A stretch of DNA of 64,000 nt from assembly GCF_009870125.1 (NCBI RefSeq), contig NC_046683.1, forward strand, positions 6,572,001 to 6,636,000. Direction: 5' to 3'. A model generated the notes under the pieces. That model was given only the letters and a program-made list of their open reading frames with translations, ran no database searches and was not told where the DNA came from. A program made the translations under genes and the position numbers. Below are positions 12,751 through 25,600 of this stretch, one piece after another. Positions within the stretch are counted from its first letter, which is position 1, and the number at the start of each line of letters is the position of its first letter. The DNA comes from Drosophila pseudoobscura. Taxonomy: Eukaryota > Arthropoda > Insecta > Diptera > Drosophilidae.

Positions 12751-13335
12751 TCATTTGTGCTCCCAGGGATTGTCCACTGGAAAGGGCCTTCGCGTTTCCG
12801 AGTTGTTCCACATAATGCAGGACACTGAAATGGCACAGGGACATTAGAAGGACATCAGGTGGACATAAGGGATCAGTGGCTACATACAAAAATCCATAAA
12901 TACTGCGAGAATTCCCTCTGGAAAAGTGTTCCAGTTCATAACGAACACGGTGAATATCAAATTCATGTTGTCGTTAAGCATTTCGTAGAAAAACGTAAAC
13001 GTTAACTCCATAAACGCGACTGTTATGTTCACCTCCTGCAAGTGGATTCCCAGCTAAAGGGCATTGAGTGTTATTAAAATATTTTAGCAACTCACCAACT
13101 CAGCAAATGGAGAAAGAATTTCCTGAATAATACGCAAAACATTCATTTTGGACGATTGTTAAAATATGACTGACTGAGACAGCGTTAGAGATGATAGTAT
13201 GATTGGTGATTGCTGGCATGGCGAATGGATGTATTATCGTATACACGGTCACTAGAAAAGTATTATAAGCAACCAAATCTAATGCCCCATATCCTAAGAC
13301 GCTATATTCCACTATTCCACTAGGTTTCCACTCAT
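12751..13335 (-). pseudogene. Damaged four-helix membrane protein gene, family copy B
   Basis: Exons 2 and 3 are intact: 12888-13035 and 12751-12824. Intron 1 (13036-13095, phase 0, GTGAGT..TTGCAG) and intron 2 (12825-12887, phase 1, GTATGT..TTTCAG) match copies A and C in position and phase. Exon 2 is 12 nt longer than in A and C and encodes two hydrophobic stretches ending FMDF. Exon 3 encodes a short tail with MWNN and ends WEHK. Exon 1 is broken. ATG at 13333-13335 enters one frame, an 8-bp tandem duplication (13305-13312 and 13313-13320) moves the frame, and the original frame is regained near an AAAA run at 13147. Read across these breaks, exon 1 has the same two-helix layout as the other copies. 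A shorter product could start at the ATG at 13144-13146, lacking the first helix. Probably a young pseudogene; a polymorphism is possible. Confidence 0.6.
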
Positions 13336-14505
13336 TCTCTACACCCGTTGTTGAACACAAAATTACAATCAATCAATAGATTTCACTACACAGAAACGTG
13401 TACCTCCAATCAATATGTGCCTGATTAATACGAATTTATGGCTGCACTTTGATCTGATGGCCTGCCCCATCTTTGCCAGTCAATGAACATAATTGGGCTG
13501 CACTCCAGCTCCTGCCCTTTGCAGGCCCTCATTTTTGGCCATATTACATTACACACAATCAAATGAAATCAAATCACACAAATCAGGCCAAATCGCTGTC
13601 GCAATTTGCCGTTGGCAACGGGGACTCGGACCCGGATCCGAGACCCGCCCAACTCATACATACATATGTAGATGGAGAAGTCTGTTATTGGTATAACAAC
13701 CCCATACACTCGTAAGCCACATGTCCCATATACACTGAGATCTAACAAATCTTGGGCATAAGCCATAACTCACGCTTATGATTTTTAAGGGGACATCAAA
13801 GACCCAGCCCGAACCCCTTTTTGTGGATCCCCAGAAGAACACTATAACCAATAAACATTGTAGCACAATTGCTTGTTTTTGCAGCTAATAAAATCATAAA
13901 AAATAAGTAAATAGCCGGGCATAAGTGGCCATGGATGTGGTCGTGGGCGGGGAAGGAACCAGAGACCAAGAGCCTGGGTCCAGGGGAGGGTTAACAAGAA
14001 ATGACAAGTAGATTTTTTATCACTGGCCTGAAAAGGCGCCTGGATAGATAGCCCCAGGATGGATGTATGGATGAATGGTTTTCTTTCCCTTCCATCAGGA
14101 GATGGGGTTGGATTTCAGATTGGGTTTGGGCTTGGGTTTGGATGAACGGCACCACAATGCATGCAAATTGTAACAAGGATAATGCCAAACTCTCAAAAGA
14201 CCACCGCAAACAAGACGGCGTCGACGAGGACGAGAATGAAAACGAGAATGTGGGTGAGGATGAGGACGGAGGACGGAGGACGACAACAAAGTAGCACGCG
14301 CCATCCCCCAAAAGTACGAGGAGGCGGGCGACGCACACGCTTTAGTGCCACTTGACAAATTGGTCAAGTGATTTTGCAGAAAAAATGGACCATGAGGGCG
14401 ACGGGGAGGCTTCAACAGCTGGATACTGGATAGGCGTATAGGCCATGCGGTCTACCAGGAGGAGGGCATCAGGTCAAGCGCTGAAAAAACCAACCTCGGG
14501 CCATA
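13336..14505. other. Stretch with no supported gene
   Basis: Mixed AT-rich and GC-rich filler. It contains a G/T-rich glycine-tryptophan-like low-complexity piece near 14100-14150 and GAC/GAGGAC-type repeats near 14218-14285. Nothing with a start, splice sites and a 3' signal was found. Confidence 0.4.
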
Positions 14506-14900
14506 AGCAATCCCAGGTTTGGCAGAGAGTTTCTTCAAAAGGAGAGCAGAATCAAACAGATTCGATGCTTTGTTGAACGATGTGCAACACGTTTTTGCTG
14601 TTTGTGGATCAGTGGAGAAATGTTATTTGAAAGATTTCGAGCTTTGCAGCGAAACTCTGGTCACTCTTCTGAAAAGCCCAACGCTTACCAGACTAATAAT
14701 AAGGGGATATACAAGATATTGATTCCTTAGTGATATGCTTAAGAAAGTTCTGCAAAAGTGCAACCTCAATGAAAGTTCAGATGATCATTAACTCTCAGTT
14801 AATGAAGACTTACACGCGAATTTATGAATCCTTTGTTACCAAAAACACTGAAAATGACGGCATAGATCCCTGTAGATCGATTGGGTTTCAGCCGATGCCC
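14506..14900 (+). pseudogene. Leucine-rich-repeat-like fragment with a frameshift
   Basis: Two abutting plus-strand frames give protein-like residues. The first (about 14506-14719) includes LVTLLKSPTLTRLIIRG, which has the spacing of a leucine-rich-repeat beta-strand segment, preceded by a helix-like stretch. It ends at TGA 14720-14722. One base over, near 14716, the second frame continues with DIDSLVICLRKFCK and stays open for about 50 sensible codons before running into filler. There is no ATG at the left edge; a CCCAG acceptor-like site is at about 14513-14517. The simplest reading is a decayed or mis-sequenced LRR or F-box-type gene fragment. The LRR assignment rests on pattern only. Confidence 0.3.
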
Positions 14901-17133
14901 AAGCGTGATTCACATTTGGCATGTGCCTCCCCAAAGACGCCGACCAATGATTTAAGCCTGGCCCAATTCCATCAGGCAACTCTTTTGGCTGTTTTTTATT
15001 GCCGCCTCATCGTCTCCCCCTTTGAGATTCGGATGTGAATGGGGACGCGGATGAGGATGTTAAGCTCATCAAATCGAGCGATTGACAAATTGCTTGTCTA
15101 CGTGTGTGTTCCTCGGCGGCAATGGCAATGCCATTTCGGGGGTAGGGCTTGTGTGCGGACTGACAACTCAATGCGTGGTCTGGTCCTGTCGCGTGTGAGG
15201 GGGTTGAAGTGGAATGGCAGTATTTGCTTTGGTTTTTGCAAAGCGTATTGTTGCCAATTCCTTGGGCAGAATATATGGCTTGTAATTGTCTGTTTGATGG
15301 ACCAAACAATTTTGATTGAATTCAATTACATCGCCAACCCCTTTTTTCGTTGCTTTTGTTGCTGTTCGCGGCTTGTTCGACTGCTCCTTTTGGCTGTGGA
15401 TTGTGGATTGTTGGTTTTAGTGATTTGCAATAATTCGGATGGGCCGCCCGGGCTTGTTCGCATATATGTGAAATATGCCGTTGTCATGGTGTGTTTATTC
15501 AGTGCGGATGTCCTTCGGCCAGATCCAACCCACACGCACCCACTTGCAAGGAAAAGGCAGAGCCCGTATGTGCCGCCGTTTACTTCCTTTGCCCTTTTTT
15601 CTTTCGACCCTTAAGTCGAAAGGGTTTTCGGTTTCAGTTTCTGTTTCTGTTTCGGTTTCGGTTTCAGTGTCGCTTTCCCTTTCGGCTTCTTTGTTTGGCC
15701 TCTGCTTTCCCTCCCTCTGGGTATGTCTTGCTTGCTTTCTTGCTAGCCAAGTAGATTAAGTGATTTCCAAGTCATGTCCTTTTTTTCCTGGGCTTGTGGG
15801 CGGGCACCCTGATGGACTGCTGCCAAGTGAAAGTCACGTCATGTGTTTGTGCTTGTGTGTGGAATCCTCTGTTTATATTACAAGGGTTATTGAGCAAATC
15901 ACCAGGAGACAGGGACACAAAAGGACGGGGAGCATGGGGGCATGGGCAATAAAATCTAGTTTGTTGGCATAATTTGTTTGATTTTTATTAGATAGAAAAT
16001 ATGCGAGAGCACTAACCGGACCTTGGATACAAAGCACTCCCCTCCTGTCCGGCGGCGCTCCCTCCTCCATCCCTCCCCCATCCTTCCTCCTCTTACACCA
16101 TTTCCAGCTCAGTTTTTTCCCATTTTGTTTGTGCCAAGTCATATTAGTGGCTCGAACGCTGTTTGGGCCGACACGTTTTCGTTATTAATTTTTATTACGA
16201 GTCCGAATAAATTGCATTACCTCTCAGCACACACACACTCACTCACACATTTAGCAAATTGAATTTATTTTTAGGAAAAAAACAAAAACCCTTTTTAGTC
16301 TTTTAGTCTTTCAGTGACCAAAACCGGAAGAGGCACCCATCCAATCCATCCCTCAAGCCACCAGGCACCACAAAAAATTCCCAAAAATTACTGGAATCAG
16401 GCAAAGCACTAACAAGGCCATTAATGAAACCTTAGGGCAGTGGCAGGAGCAGTGGTGAGGAGTTTGGGCGGCGGTGGTGGCATCGCCTGTGATGTCTTTC
16501 GAACGAAATATTGAGCCAGTCTCAGCGGACCCCTCACGAAGAAGACGCATAAATATCAGAATGCTCATAAATTTCGCCAAGTGCCATTAATTTCTTGACA
16601 TTCTATATGCATATGTACCCTCAGACAGGAGCATAGTCATTGTTCGCCCGAGAGCCCCACGCCCCCCACCCATTCCCCATTCTTCAGTCGAAAACAATGA
16701 TTTACTTGGGAGCAAAGTTTCGCCCGGGCATACATTTTTAATATCAAACAATTTGTAATAAATAAATGGCAATGGCATAAATGTCAGTTCCGACGAGATG
16801 CCAACAAGAGGGAGATACATTCAGCTCTCTTCTGCTTTCTTCATCCACTTTTCCCGGGTACAGTACAGTTATGCAAAGGAGAAAAACCTTTCGTATTTAA
16901 AGTCTCAAAGATTATTTGATACCTTTCTATTTGAATTAGCACTCCGTCTTCTAGCCATCATCTTTCATGTTATTGGCTCAGGCTCCCATTTTCGTTCTCC
17001 CCCCATTTTCTGAGTTTAGTTGCGTTCAGCGAGAAGCGCATAGAAAGGCGTTGCGCTGTAAGATTTAGCCATATTGTTATTTTAATTTCGAAAATTGCAA
17101 CAATCACAATGCAACGGCTCTAACAATAACATA

Positions 17134-17780
17134 TACACACACACACAGGCACTCATACAGACACACACATATGCATATGCATAACAGCTACTGCATATGT
17201 ATGGGGCACTAAGATAGCGAGCGGGAGAGTGCGAGGAGGAGGTTGTTACAAAGGGTGAGCCAGAGCGCTGAATGTATATTTGTCTACATGACAAGTAGGC
17301 AATATTTGCATACTCAATTGCATTGTAAATTTTTCTATGCAGCAGCACCCACACACACACACACATAACAGCTACACGCACACGCTCATACGGCGCGGCG
17401 CGGTGCAGGAGAGAAAAAAGTCGCGCCTAAGTGTATGCAATGCAAAAAGAATCAGAAACAGAGAAACAGCAACACGAGACAACGAGAATTGTGAGCAGAA
17501 AAAATGCTGAACAAAGCAATCAGAGCAGGTGTATCTGTATCTGTGTATCTCTGCATCTGTGCATTTGTATCTATGTGTGCGTAAATGTGTGTGTGTGTGT
17601 GTGTGTGTGTGTTGAGCTGTTGATGATGACTCTGACGACAAAGATCCTGACGACAACGACAACGACGACGACGACGACGACGACGTATGTACAGTTTTCA
17701 TTTGAATGACAAAAAGTCAGGTGGGCCACCCACTCGAGCTCCGCTTTCCTGCTACGAGTGTGTGTGTGTGTTGTGTGAGT
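17134..17780. repeat. Cluster of CA/GT and GAC microsatellites
   Basis: CA runs near 17136-17168 and 17350-17367, a GT run at 17586-17612, a GAC/CGA run at 17651-17685, and another GT run at about 17758-17778, all within 650 bases. Related runs follow at 18092-18111 (GT) and 18412-18424 (CA). Reading frames across them are poly-Thr/His, poly-Cys/Val or Asp/Thr-type artefacts. Confidence 0.9.
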
Positions 17781-19016
17781 GTGAGCTGGGTGTGTGGGCG
17801 TGTGGGCGTGGCTATGTATATAAATACACAATATGCGGTGCACTGGTGCACTTTCCTACCTACCTCCATCCTCCATCCCGTCCACTGCCACTGCCCCACC
17901 AAACACTTAACATATTCTAATTATTCATGCTTATTTTATATTGTGTATGGGCGCTGCTTTGTCATGGGTTTGCTAGCTGCTGGCGGCTCAGGCGAAGGGG
18001 AGAGCGAGTGGTGGGGCTGGGCTGTCTTATTAAAAATTACAAATAGTCAACGCTTAATTATGTCTCTGCGTGTGTGTATGTCTGAGCAGCAGTGTGTGTG
18101 TGTGTGTGTGTAGCCTACTTTCGGGTGCTACCAATAAATAGTGGCCGCCTAAGACACAAAGAAGGCAGGCAGGTAGACACACGGACAGACAGTCGCAAGG
18201 AAGCCAAGGATCCAAGGAGGCCAAAAGGATGCCAGAGACTGCGCTTCACTTGCAGTCACAATAAACAGCCACACACAAAGATACGCACATACACTGGATA
18301 CTGCAACAACAGTGAGTGAAGCATTTTGCACCAATTTTTGTGACGATGTCAGAACAGAGCACAAACAAACAGCGAGGAAGGCATAGGCAGTACCACCTAG
18401 TGGCCACCCCAACACACACACACTTACGCAACATCACGCTCATACAGTTATACAAAGACACACACCAATACACAGATGCAGAGAGAGAGAGAAAAACAGA
18501 GAGGCAAACTAATGTTGATGACAATGTTATGGGCGTCATGACAGCCATAAGCGCACTCGACAGCCCCGGACTGGGCGTGACACCTGCACAGCAGCGCTGA
18601 TGATGCAAGACGAACCCCCCAAACACCACCATCCCTACGTCCTAACACCTCCAGCAGCAGCCTCCGCCCCTCTATTCGTTCAGAGGGCGCGCGAGGGCAG
18701 GCGACAAAATTATTATTCTACAAAAAAATAATACGGAAAGTCTAACGAATTCGAACGGAAAAAAGGCCACAAGATGTGGATGAAAATAGGGTGGCAACGA
18801 AAAGACTGTTAACAATTGGGAAACTCAATGGGATAGAAATCAGAAAGAGTCTAAGATCTTTGTCGTTTAACCACAAAGATCGGTGGAAAGTCCTCCCCTC
18901 CGGTAACTGTCTGTCACTTGCAGATGAGGAGTCCACCTGGCGATGCCCTCAAAAATATGCAACGCCAAATGCAGGCTCCTGAACACGAAAACACACATAC
19001 ACCCAAAGGTTGGTAA

Positions 19017-19774
19017 GGGGGGGGGGGGCTGTGCCCAGCCATGGCTATGTGATATCAAGCATTGAAGTAGCGTTAGCATCTCCGCCTCCTACCGGCCTTG
19101 CATCTCCATCTCCATCTCGGTCTCAACTTCAGCATCAGTCTCTGCTCGTTGACGTATGTTTGCTGATGGGTGGTGCTGTGGTGGTGCCTTGCATTTCTCT
19201 CTCTCTCTCTATTTATATGTGTGTGTGTGCAAGAGATTTGCAAACTAAAGCCTCATCACAATGTCCTCAAAATTCAAATAGCAACAACAGCAACAACTGT
19301 AGTTGGTCCCCGCCGAGCAGAGGTGCCTCCCAATCCTCACAGTGGACCCTTAGGCCCACACAAGCTCAATCCGAGGCACACGCTGAGGCGCAGGCTGTGG
19401 CACAGGCTGGGGCATAGACTGGGGCACAGTCATTGGGTGAGGCTGAGGCACGGGACTCGGCAATTGTCACACGACGCTACTTTTGCAAATTATTTTTTTC
19501 ACTCTTGTGTGTGCGTATGTGACGTCTGTGCCTGTGTCTGTGTGTGTATCTGTGTCTGCTGTTTATGAATTGCAAATAACCCAACCCCCAGCCCCTTTGG
19601 CCCTGCTTTGGCCCTAGCCCGAGATATTTCTTAACAAGCGGCACCTGTGAGCGCCGGCCGGCCCCTAAAAAACCCCCACCTTCCTTCGAAGCAACCCCTC
19701 AAACCTTGTGTGTGTTGCACGAACCTCCCCATATGGCTCCTCCCCTGCGTGTGTGTGTGGGTGTGTGTGTGTGT
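19017..19774. repeat. Poly-G tract and GT/CT microsatellites
   Basis: A run of twelve G at about 19017-19028, a CT run near 19197-19210, GT runs at about 19215-19230 and 19505-19560, and a GT run at about 19748-19774. The poly-G tract is a likely spot for length error in assembly. Confidence 0.85.
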
Positions 19775-22555
19775 AAGTGGAATATGTTTTATTTAGCATT
19801 TTTAAGTGTTTGCTGGTTCTGTCCCCAGTAAGCGTCTCCACCATAGACATTCTGATTGTTTGGACCGACATCCTCCCAGTCTTCCTGCTGCGGCCCACAC
19901 CCTTTTTGCTCCTTTCTCCTTTGGTCCTTGCGCTGAAGCTGATGCTTGAAGCAAAATAATAATTATTGTTATAGAAAGGACAAAGTATAATTTCAGATAT
20001 GTGTAGTAGCGCCCAAGCGGGCTGGAGGAGCAGGCAGGAGGTCGGAGGAACAAGAGATCGCCAAGTGGGTCTTACTGCCAACACGAGAGGGAGTGAGATG
20101 GGGTCTAGAGAAGACCCGAGCGCGTTGCACTCTTGTGCCCAAGACAAACAGAAATAGAAATTAATGAGTTGATACTCGTGGAAGGTGCAGCAACACGGTG
20201 GCAGAAACAACAAATGAGATGACATTTCGAGGAAGCTGACGATAGTAGGAGGGAGAATCCAAGAAACGAAGAAACCAAGAGAGCTCACTGCTCCTCACCC
20301 ATTAAACTCTCTATTGGGTCCCAGTCCCAGTCCATGTCCATACCCAACCCCTCGACTAATTAAATCCTGTGGCAGAACTCTGAGCTCCTTGGGCCGTGCC
20401 TTGACAAATGGACAAGCTGTCAGAAGTGACGTTTGGCTGTCAAAATATCAGCCACGTCAGCGGGTCCAATCACCCGGGGGAGGGGCACGAGAAGTGGTGC
20501 CCCGAACTGTGCCAAATGAGAGGCTGCCGTAGAGCTGCTACCTTTATATAAGAAGAGACAATGCTTAGATTAAAATATTCCCGATGTTTGGGATGCATGT
20601 GTGAGGTTGTGCGGTACCGCCGGGCTGCCAGGGTTCCACCAGGGTTGCCAGGCTCAAGTGTCAAGCTGTCAAAGTCGCCATTTTTCACACACAAATACAC
20701 AGTGGCACACACACACGGCCAGTGGAGCGGGAACCTGAGGTGGGGATAGGGGTGGGGGTGGGTGTGGGTGTCTGGGTTGTGGCAATGGTACTGCAGCCTG
20801 TTGTCAAATATTGAAAAATGCTTCCGCCTGCCTGGATGGGCTTACGGCATGCCACATGTGTGTCTGCCCCTGCCCCTCACTCTCTCTGTCTCTCTCTCTC
20901 TCTAGCAGCCGTATCTTTGTGCCACACTTAATCCTTCATGGGCTTTCATATCATCATTTTGGCCAAATCATAAAAATGATGACAACGTCGCTGGATGAGT
21001 TTTAGTTATCAAATAGTAGCCCATCCGCATCCGTCCGTCAACCCTTGGTCGCCATCTTTTGGCTAATAAGCGTATACCTGCCTCCATCTCCACCCCAAAA
21101 TAGAACCCAACCCATCGACATCCCAGGGCATCCCATTCGCATTCGCATCCCATTCCACTCCACCCGTCCATGCCTTGCACAGCTGCAGCTACTTTAAATT
21201 CCATGTGTGACATTTGATCATTTGTCATTGGACTTGAGCTTGAGACAGAGACTCGGAATCAGAGTCAGAGAAATGAACGACAGAGGCCGTTTCTCTCTGT
21301 TTGTTTTGGGTGGGATTTGGTGGTGGCTGGATTTCGGGTTTCGCTCATTACTAATGATGATGATGACCAATGCCCAAAAAAGGTCTTTGTGGAAGGTCCT
21401 GCCACCCAGCTGATATGTCACTTAATGGCCTGCCTCCTCTACCCCATCTGTGGCTGTTCTGCCCATGCCACTGATACGGCCACGGGTCGATTCTACGAGT
21501 ACGAAGACCAAGGTCTGAAGGCTCTGAAAGAGGTCCACAGTGAGGCGTATTTGATGGTCTTAGCCCGAATGAATCCTACTTTGATAGGGGGTATTCCTTT
21601 TGGTGATAGCCCTGTTTTGTGTTGATATAATATTTTGAATAATATTCGAAGTTAAAACTAATATTGACTTCGTATGTATAGATCTGAAGCCACATTTTTG
21701 TGCTCGTTTCGAAGATGCTTTTTCCTTTATGTATTAGATGCAAGTCTAAAGCATCGAAAATGAGAATATTCCACGACCAGATATCTCAGTGATTAGGGTG
21801 CATCCTTCAATGCCTCCTCCTCCGCCTTTCCTGCGGAACCAAAAATTGGGAAGATCCATTTTCTATGGGATCTCTTAAATTTAATACGATCCAAACATGG
21901 GCTCAATCAACTGCTTCCTTACGAGATTCTTTCGCCTTTATTTCGTGCTGATAAAACCTAAAGTTTACTCTCCTTTGAATTAAGTTTCAATTAGCTGTGG
22001 GCTTGGGGTTTGCAGAGAGAGATCCCATCTATGCTTTCGCCCCTGACTGCCACCATTTGCACTCGTAGAACCCGCGGGGGCTGTACTTCCTCGCTCCGTG
22101 AGCGCAACGCTTAAAACCATTTACAGTTGTAAATTAAATTTCCAACTCAAACAAATCAGCCAAAATACCTTTCAATATCTTCGCCCAGGGCTCTTTTCTG
22201 TCCCGTTGTTGTCGTCGAAGGTAAGCACTCCACGGGCTGCACCCGCACCCGCACCCCACCGCCACCTGATTCCAACTTCTCAGTGAAATGCCCCGCGGGT
22301 ACCGAGGAAACGTATAATATATATATGTATACATATATCCATTGAGTCGACGACTGGGGTAACATTTTTTAAGCTTGGTAATAAATTTTTAATAAGCTTG
22401 CTTGTTGTTTTGCCTCGCCGCCGTGCCAAAGATATTTTTTAATAAATCGTTTTCGAGTACATTGGGAAATGCTAAGACGCCTGCCACTCCCCCAAGCCAA
22501 TCCATGCGGGCATATGAAATATACATACGACAGATAGACGACTGAATGAATAAGC

Positions 22556-22626
22556 GAATGAATGAATGAATGAATGGGAGGAAGCAGCGAGTGAATGGAC
22601 GGATGGCTGGATGGATGGATGGATGT
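22556..22626. repeat. GAAT and GGAT tetranucleotide repeats
   Basis: A GAAT run at about 22556-22576 is followed by a GGAT run at about 22608-22625. On the minus strand these read as poly-Ser/Ile/His/Pro, which explains a long artefact frame there. Confidence 0.9.
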
Positions 22627-25600
22627 CGGTAATGGTAACCCCCGGTGACTCTGGTGACTCTGCCGTGTGTCTAAGGGTGTCTTCCGATTGTCGTCAACGT
22701 TGTCGCTGTCGTTGTCGTTGTTGCCGTAGCTGTCTTTTCCCCTGATCTCAGCCAAACCAAAACCAATCCAACCCCAGACCCCAGACCCCAGACCCAAGCC
22801 CGTCTCATTTTCATTGACTTGCGTTTTGTCTTTGCCCCGCGTTGCGCACATTAACAGAGCGAACAGCATTTTTACATCAATGATATTGAAATGATATGAA
22901 ATACCTGACGGATGGACGGACGGGGTCGGGGCGGGGGCGCATTTTTCAATTTTAAATATTGACAAACGACCACTGGAGTGGGGGCCTCGGTCTCCTGCCC
23001 GGCGGCTGGCTTTGGGTAATTTGACAAGTTGTCGAAGCTTTAGCAATGTCACGACCAGGGTGCAAGTCAACAAGGAGTCTTCCTCTGGTCGGGGTTTGAT
23101 GTGCTGCTGACTGATGCTTGGGAGCGTGGAAAGGAGGTTGATGCCTTACTTAGGTAACGCCGAATGCCGAACGCCGCAGATTTTTAGGACTGTTTCAAGC
23201 CAAACAGTCAGAAGCAGAGTCCAAGCCGTGGTCCGAGCCAAAGACGGAGGCCACAGCCAGCGCCAGAGCCAGAGCCAGAGGCATCATGTTGCTGGGCGTC
23301 AGAACGAGGCTATTTGATGCACTTTGATAGGAGTCATGTCACCCAGATGTTTGGATTGGATGGATGAGAGCTGGAGCTCCTCCCTTTTCACAAATACGAA
23401 TGTCAACATTCCAATTACGCGAACATTTTCCGCACACCAATAATATGCCCTGACAGCTGGACAGGCGGCGGAGATGGCCTCCGGAAAGGGACGGTAGAGA
23501 TGGGTGGGATATAGAAATGGGGGCCCAGAAGGAGGACTCAGCGACAACAATGGGACAACAACTGGGAAAGGTGAGCGCCTGGGCACCAAGCCCCAACAAT
23601 GCCAGGCTCCATGGACGATCCACGGACCCAAAACAGAAGATACCAACGCAAATAGGAACGAGAATGGAGCATGGAGGATGGAGGATTCGGATTCAGATGA
23701 GAACGAGAACGACGATGACGTTGATAATGGCGTAAAATGGTTGAAGGCAGACACGGACGGACACACAGAGAACAACAACAACGGAAAAATACAAGTCGAA
23801 AGTAGTAGAAATGTATGTGGAATGTGGGGCTAGGCGAAGGAGACGGAGACGGAGAAGGAGAAGGAGAAGGCGACTCCCTTCTACATGAGAGCGGAATAAA
23901 AAACGACAGACCAGGTAGCAGAGCAGCCGGAACAGAACAGCAGTCCGGGAACGAACAAACAAATTGGATGCGAATGCAAATAAACGAAAATTATAAATAA
24001 CAGCAGCAGCAGCATCAGCATCCAGCTAGAGGAACGAGCAATGGAAGCTACAAGAATGGGGATTGGACTGTGGACTGTGGACTATACTGGAGGATGAGCT
24101 GGAGCTGGAGGATGGCCAGAAGAATGGTATAGAATGAGGGAATAGCTATGTCAGCCTCCACTCGGCAGCCGAAAGATGATGAGCCGCAATAACAGGCAGA
24201 GGGGCGATGCGCAGGACCAGGGCCCCGGCAGATGATGGCTCTGTTCAGGGCCGGACCCTGAAAGTCCGCATAGAAATGTGGCTGAAGAAGGCAGTGGAAA
24301 TGATAGTAAAAATAAAAAAAAAGAAGAAGTCAAGTGCAATGTGTAGACAGAGCCGAGCAGCCGGGGAGCTGATGACTTGCAATGAATAGAAATTGCCAAA
24401 GCAAATGGCCCCAAACACAATGCAATGTGGCACGACTTCAACAGCTCCCGGGGAGAGTCCACAGTAAATATTGTGCGCCCTTCTTTTCTGGTTCGGAGAG
24501 TACCATAAGAGAATCATCAATCGAACTCATTGAACCACTTCTGCACCAATCTCCATTGAAAGAATCACTTGAGATGCTCTCAAAGAACTGGGGAGCTCAT
24601 CGATTCCATCGAAACACTCCGGCACCAATTCCCATTCAAAGGCCATCCAACGAGCACCCTTTGCGAAGCCCCCAAACTCCCATTAGGCAACCCCTGGGAG
24701 GGCTCCTGCAAGGGCGTGAAGCATTCAACCTGCTCGTGGATCAGGCAGGGTTGAGAGATCAGGATTATACCCTTAGTACATTGTGTTAGCTGTTGGCTCT
24801 TTTTTGGCTGGGATTGGGATTGGCCCAAGTTCTCTTTGGAGTTTGGATCGGGGACTGGGTCTGGGTCTGTGGATTCTGTGGGCCAACGCTTGGTTGCCTA
24901 GAGACAAAGCCCAAATGCAAATGCAAATGAAATGGGAACTGAACTCCAAGGCGAGGATGGTGTGCGAATTGATTAAAATTCGATTGTTTCTTTTATTTCC
25001 TTCGGACTGTCAGGGGTTGGTTCTGCCTCTGCTGCTGGCTCCGGCTCCGGCTCTGACTCTGGCTCTGAGAAGGTTGTGGCTGCTGTCAAAGGGTTGCTCC
25101 GATGCCGTTTCCGTTTCCCAGTTCTGGCTCCGGCTCTGGCTCTTGTTCTTGTTGTTGCTATTTATTGGCCGTGCCTGCCTCGGCATTTATTACACGGCGC
25201 TGCGAGTTTTAATTATGCCGCGCTGCCTCCTGCCTTCTTCCTCCTGCCTGGGCCCCGGAGCGTTGCCTAATCAGCGGCGGCACATCAGGCAGCCCCCTCA
25301 CCTAATCATCTTCCACCCCTTTCTCGACGATAGAGTGTGTGTTCTCTATGTGTGTGTGTATGTGTGTGTGTATGTGGGGGTTTTTTTCCACCTTTTCTGT
25401 TGTCGTCTCGTTGTTGTCCTTGTCGTCGTTGCCTTTCGATTTTTAATTTTTTAATTCGTTATCCTTGCGCCTGCCTCCACCTCTGCTTTCTGTTCTGCTT
25501 GTACCCTCCTCTTGGACAGGGTATGATGACACTACCAGAGGTTTGCCATGTAGAAAATAAGGCATTTACGAGCCTATATCGTAGCAGCAAAGCAAGTCCT

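Noticed and set aside
18776..18982. Open frame with basic protein-like residues
   Set aside because: No ATG in frame, and the possible donor-acceptor pair is only about 20 bases apart, too short for an intron.
19665..20288. 207-codon minus-strand frame with hydrophobic start
   Set aside because: Composition shifts along its length from hydrophobic to basic to Thr/His repeats, matching underlying repeats; no poly(A) or splice logic.
22369..23073. 234-codon minus-strand open frame
   Set aside because: It runs through GAAT, GGAT and GTCGTT repeats and reads as Ser/His/Pro and Asp/Asn repeats; no splice or 3' signals. Artefact of low complexity.
24382..24789. 135-codon ATG frame in a less repetitive piece
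   Set aside because: Residues are partly protein-like, but there is no promoter, splice or 3' signal, and frames of this size are common here. Left out, but a conservation test would be cheap.
24783..25454. 223-codon plus-strand open frame
   Set aside because: Leu/Val/Arg-rich because of GGCTCT/GGCTCC and GT runs; no ATG context or conserved-looking segment.
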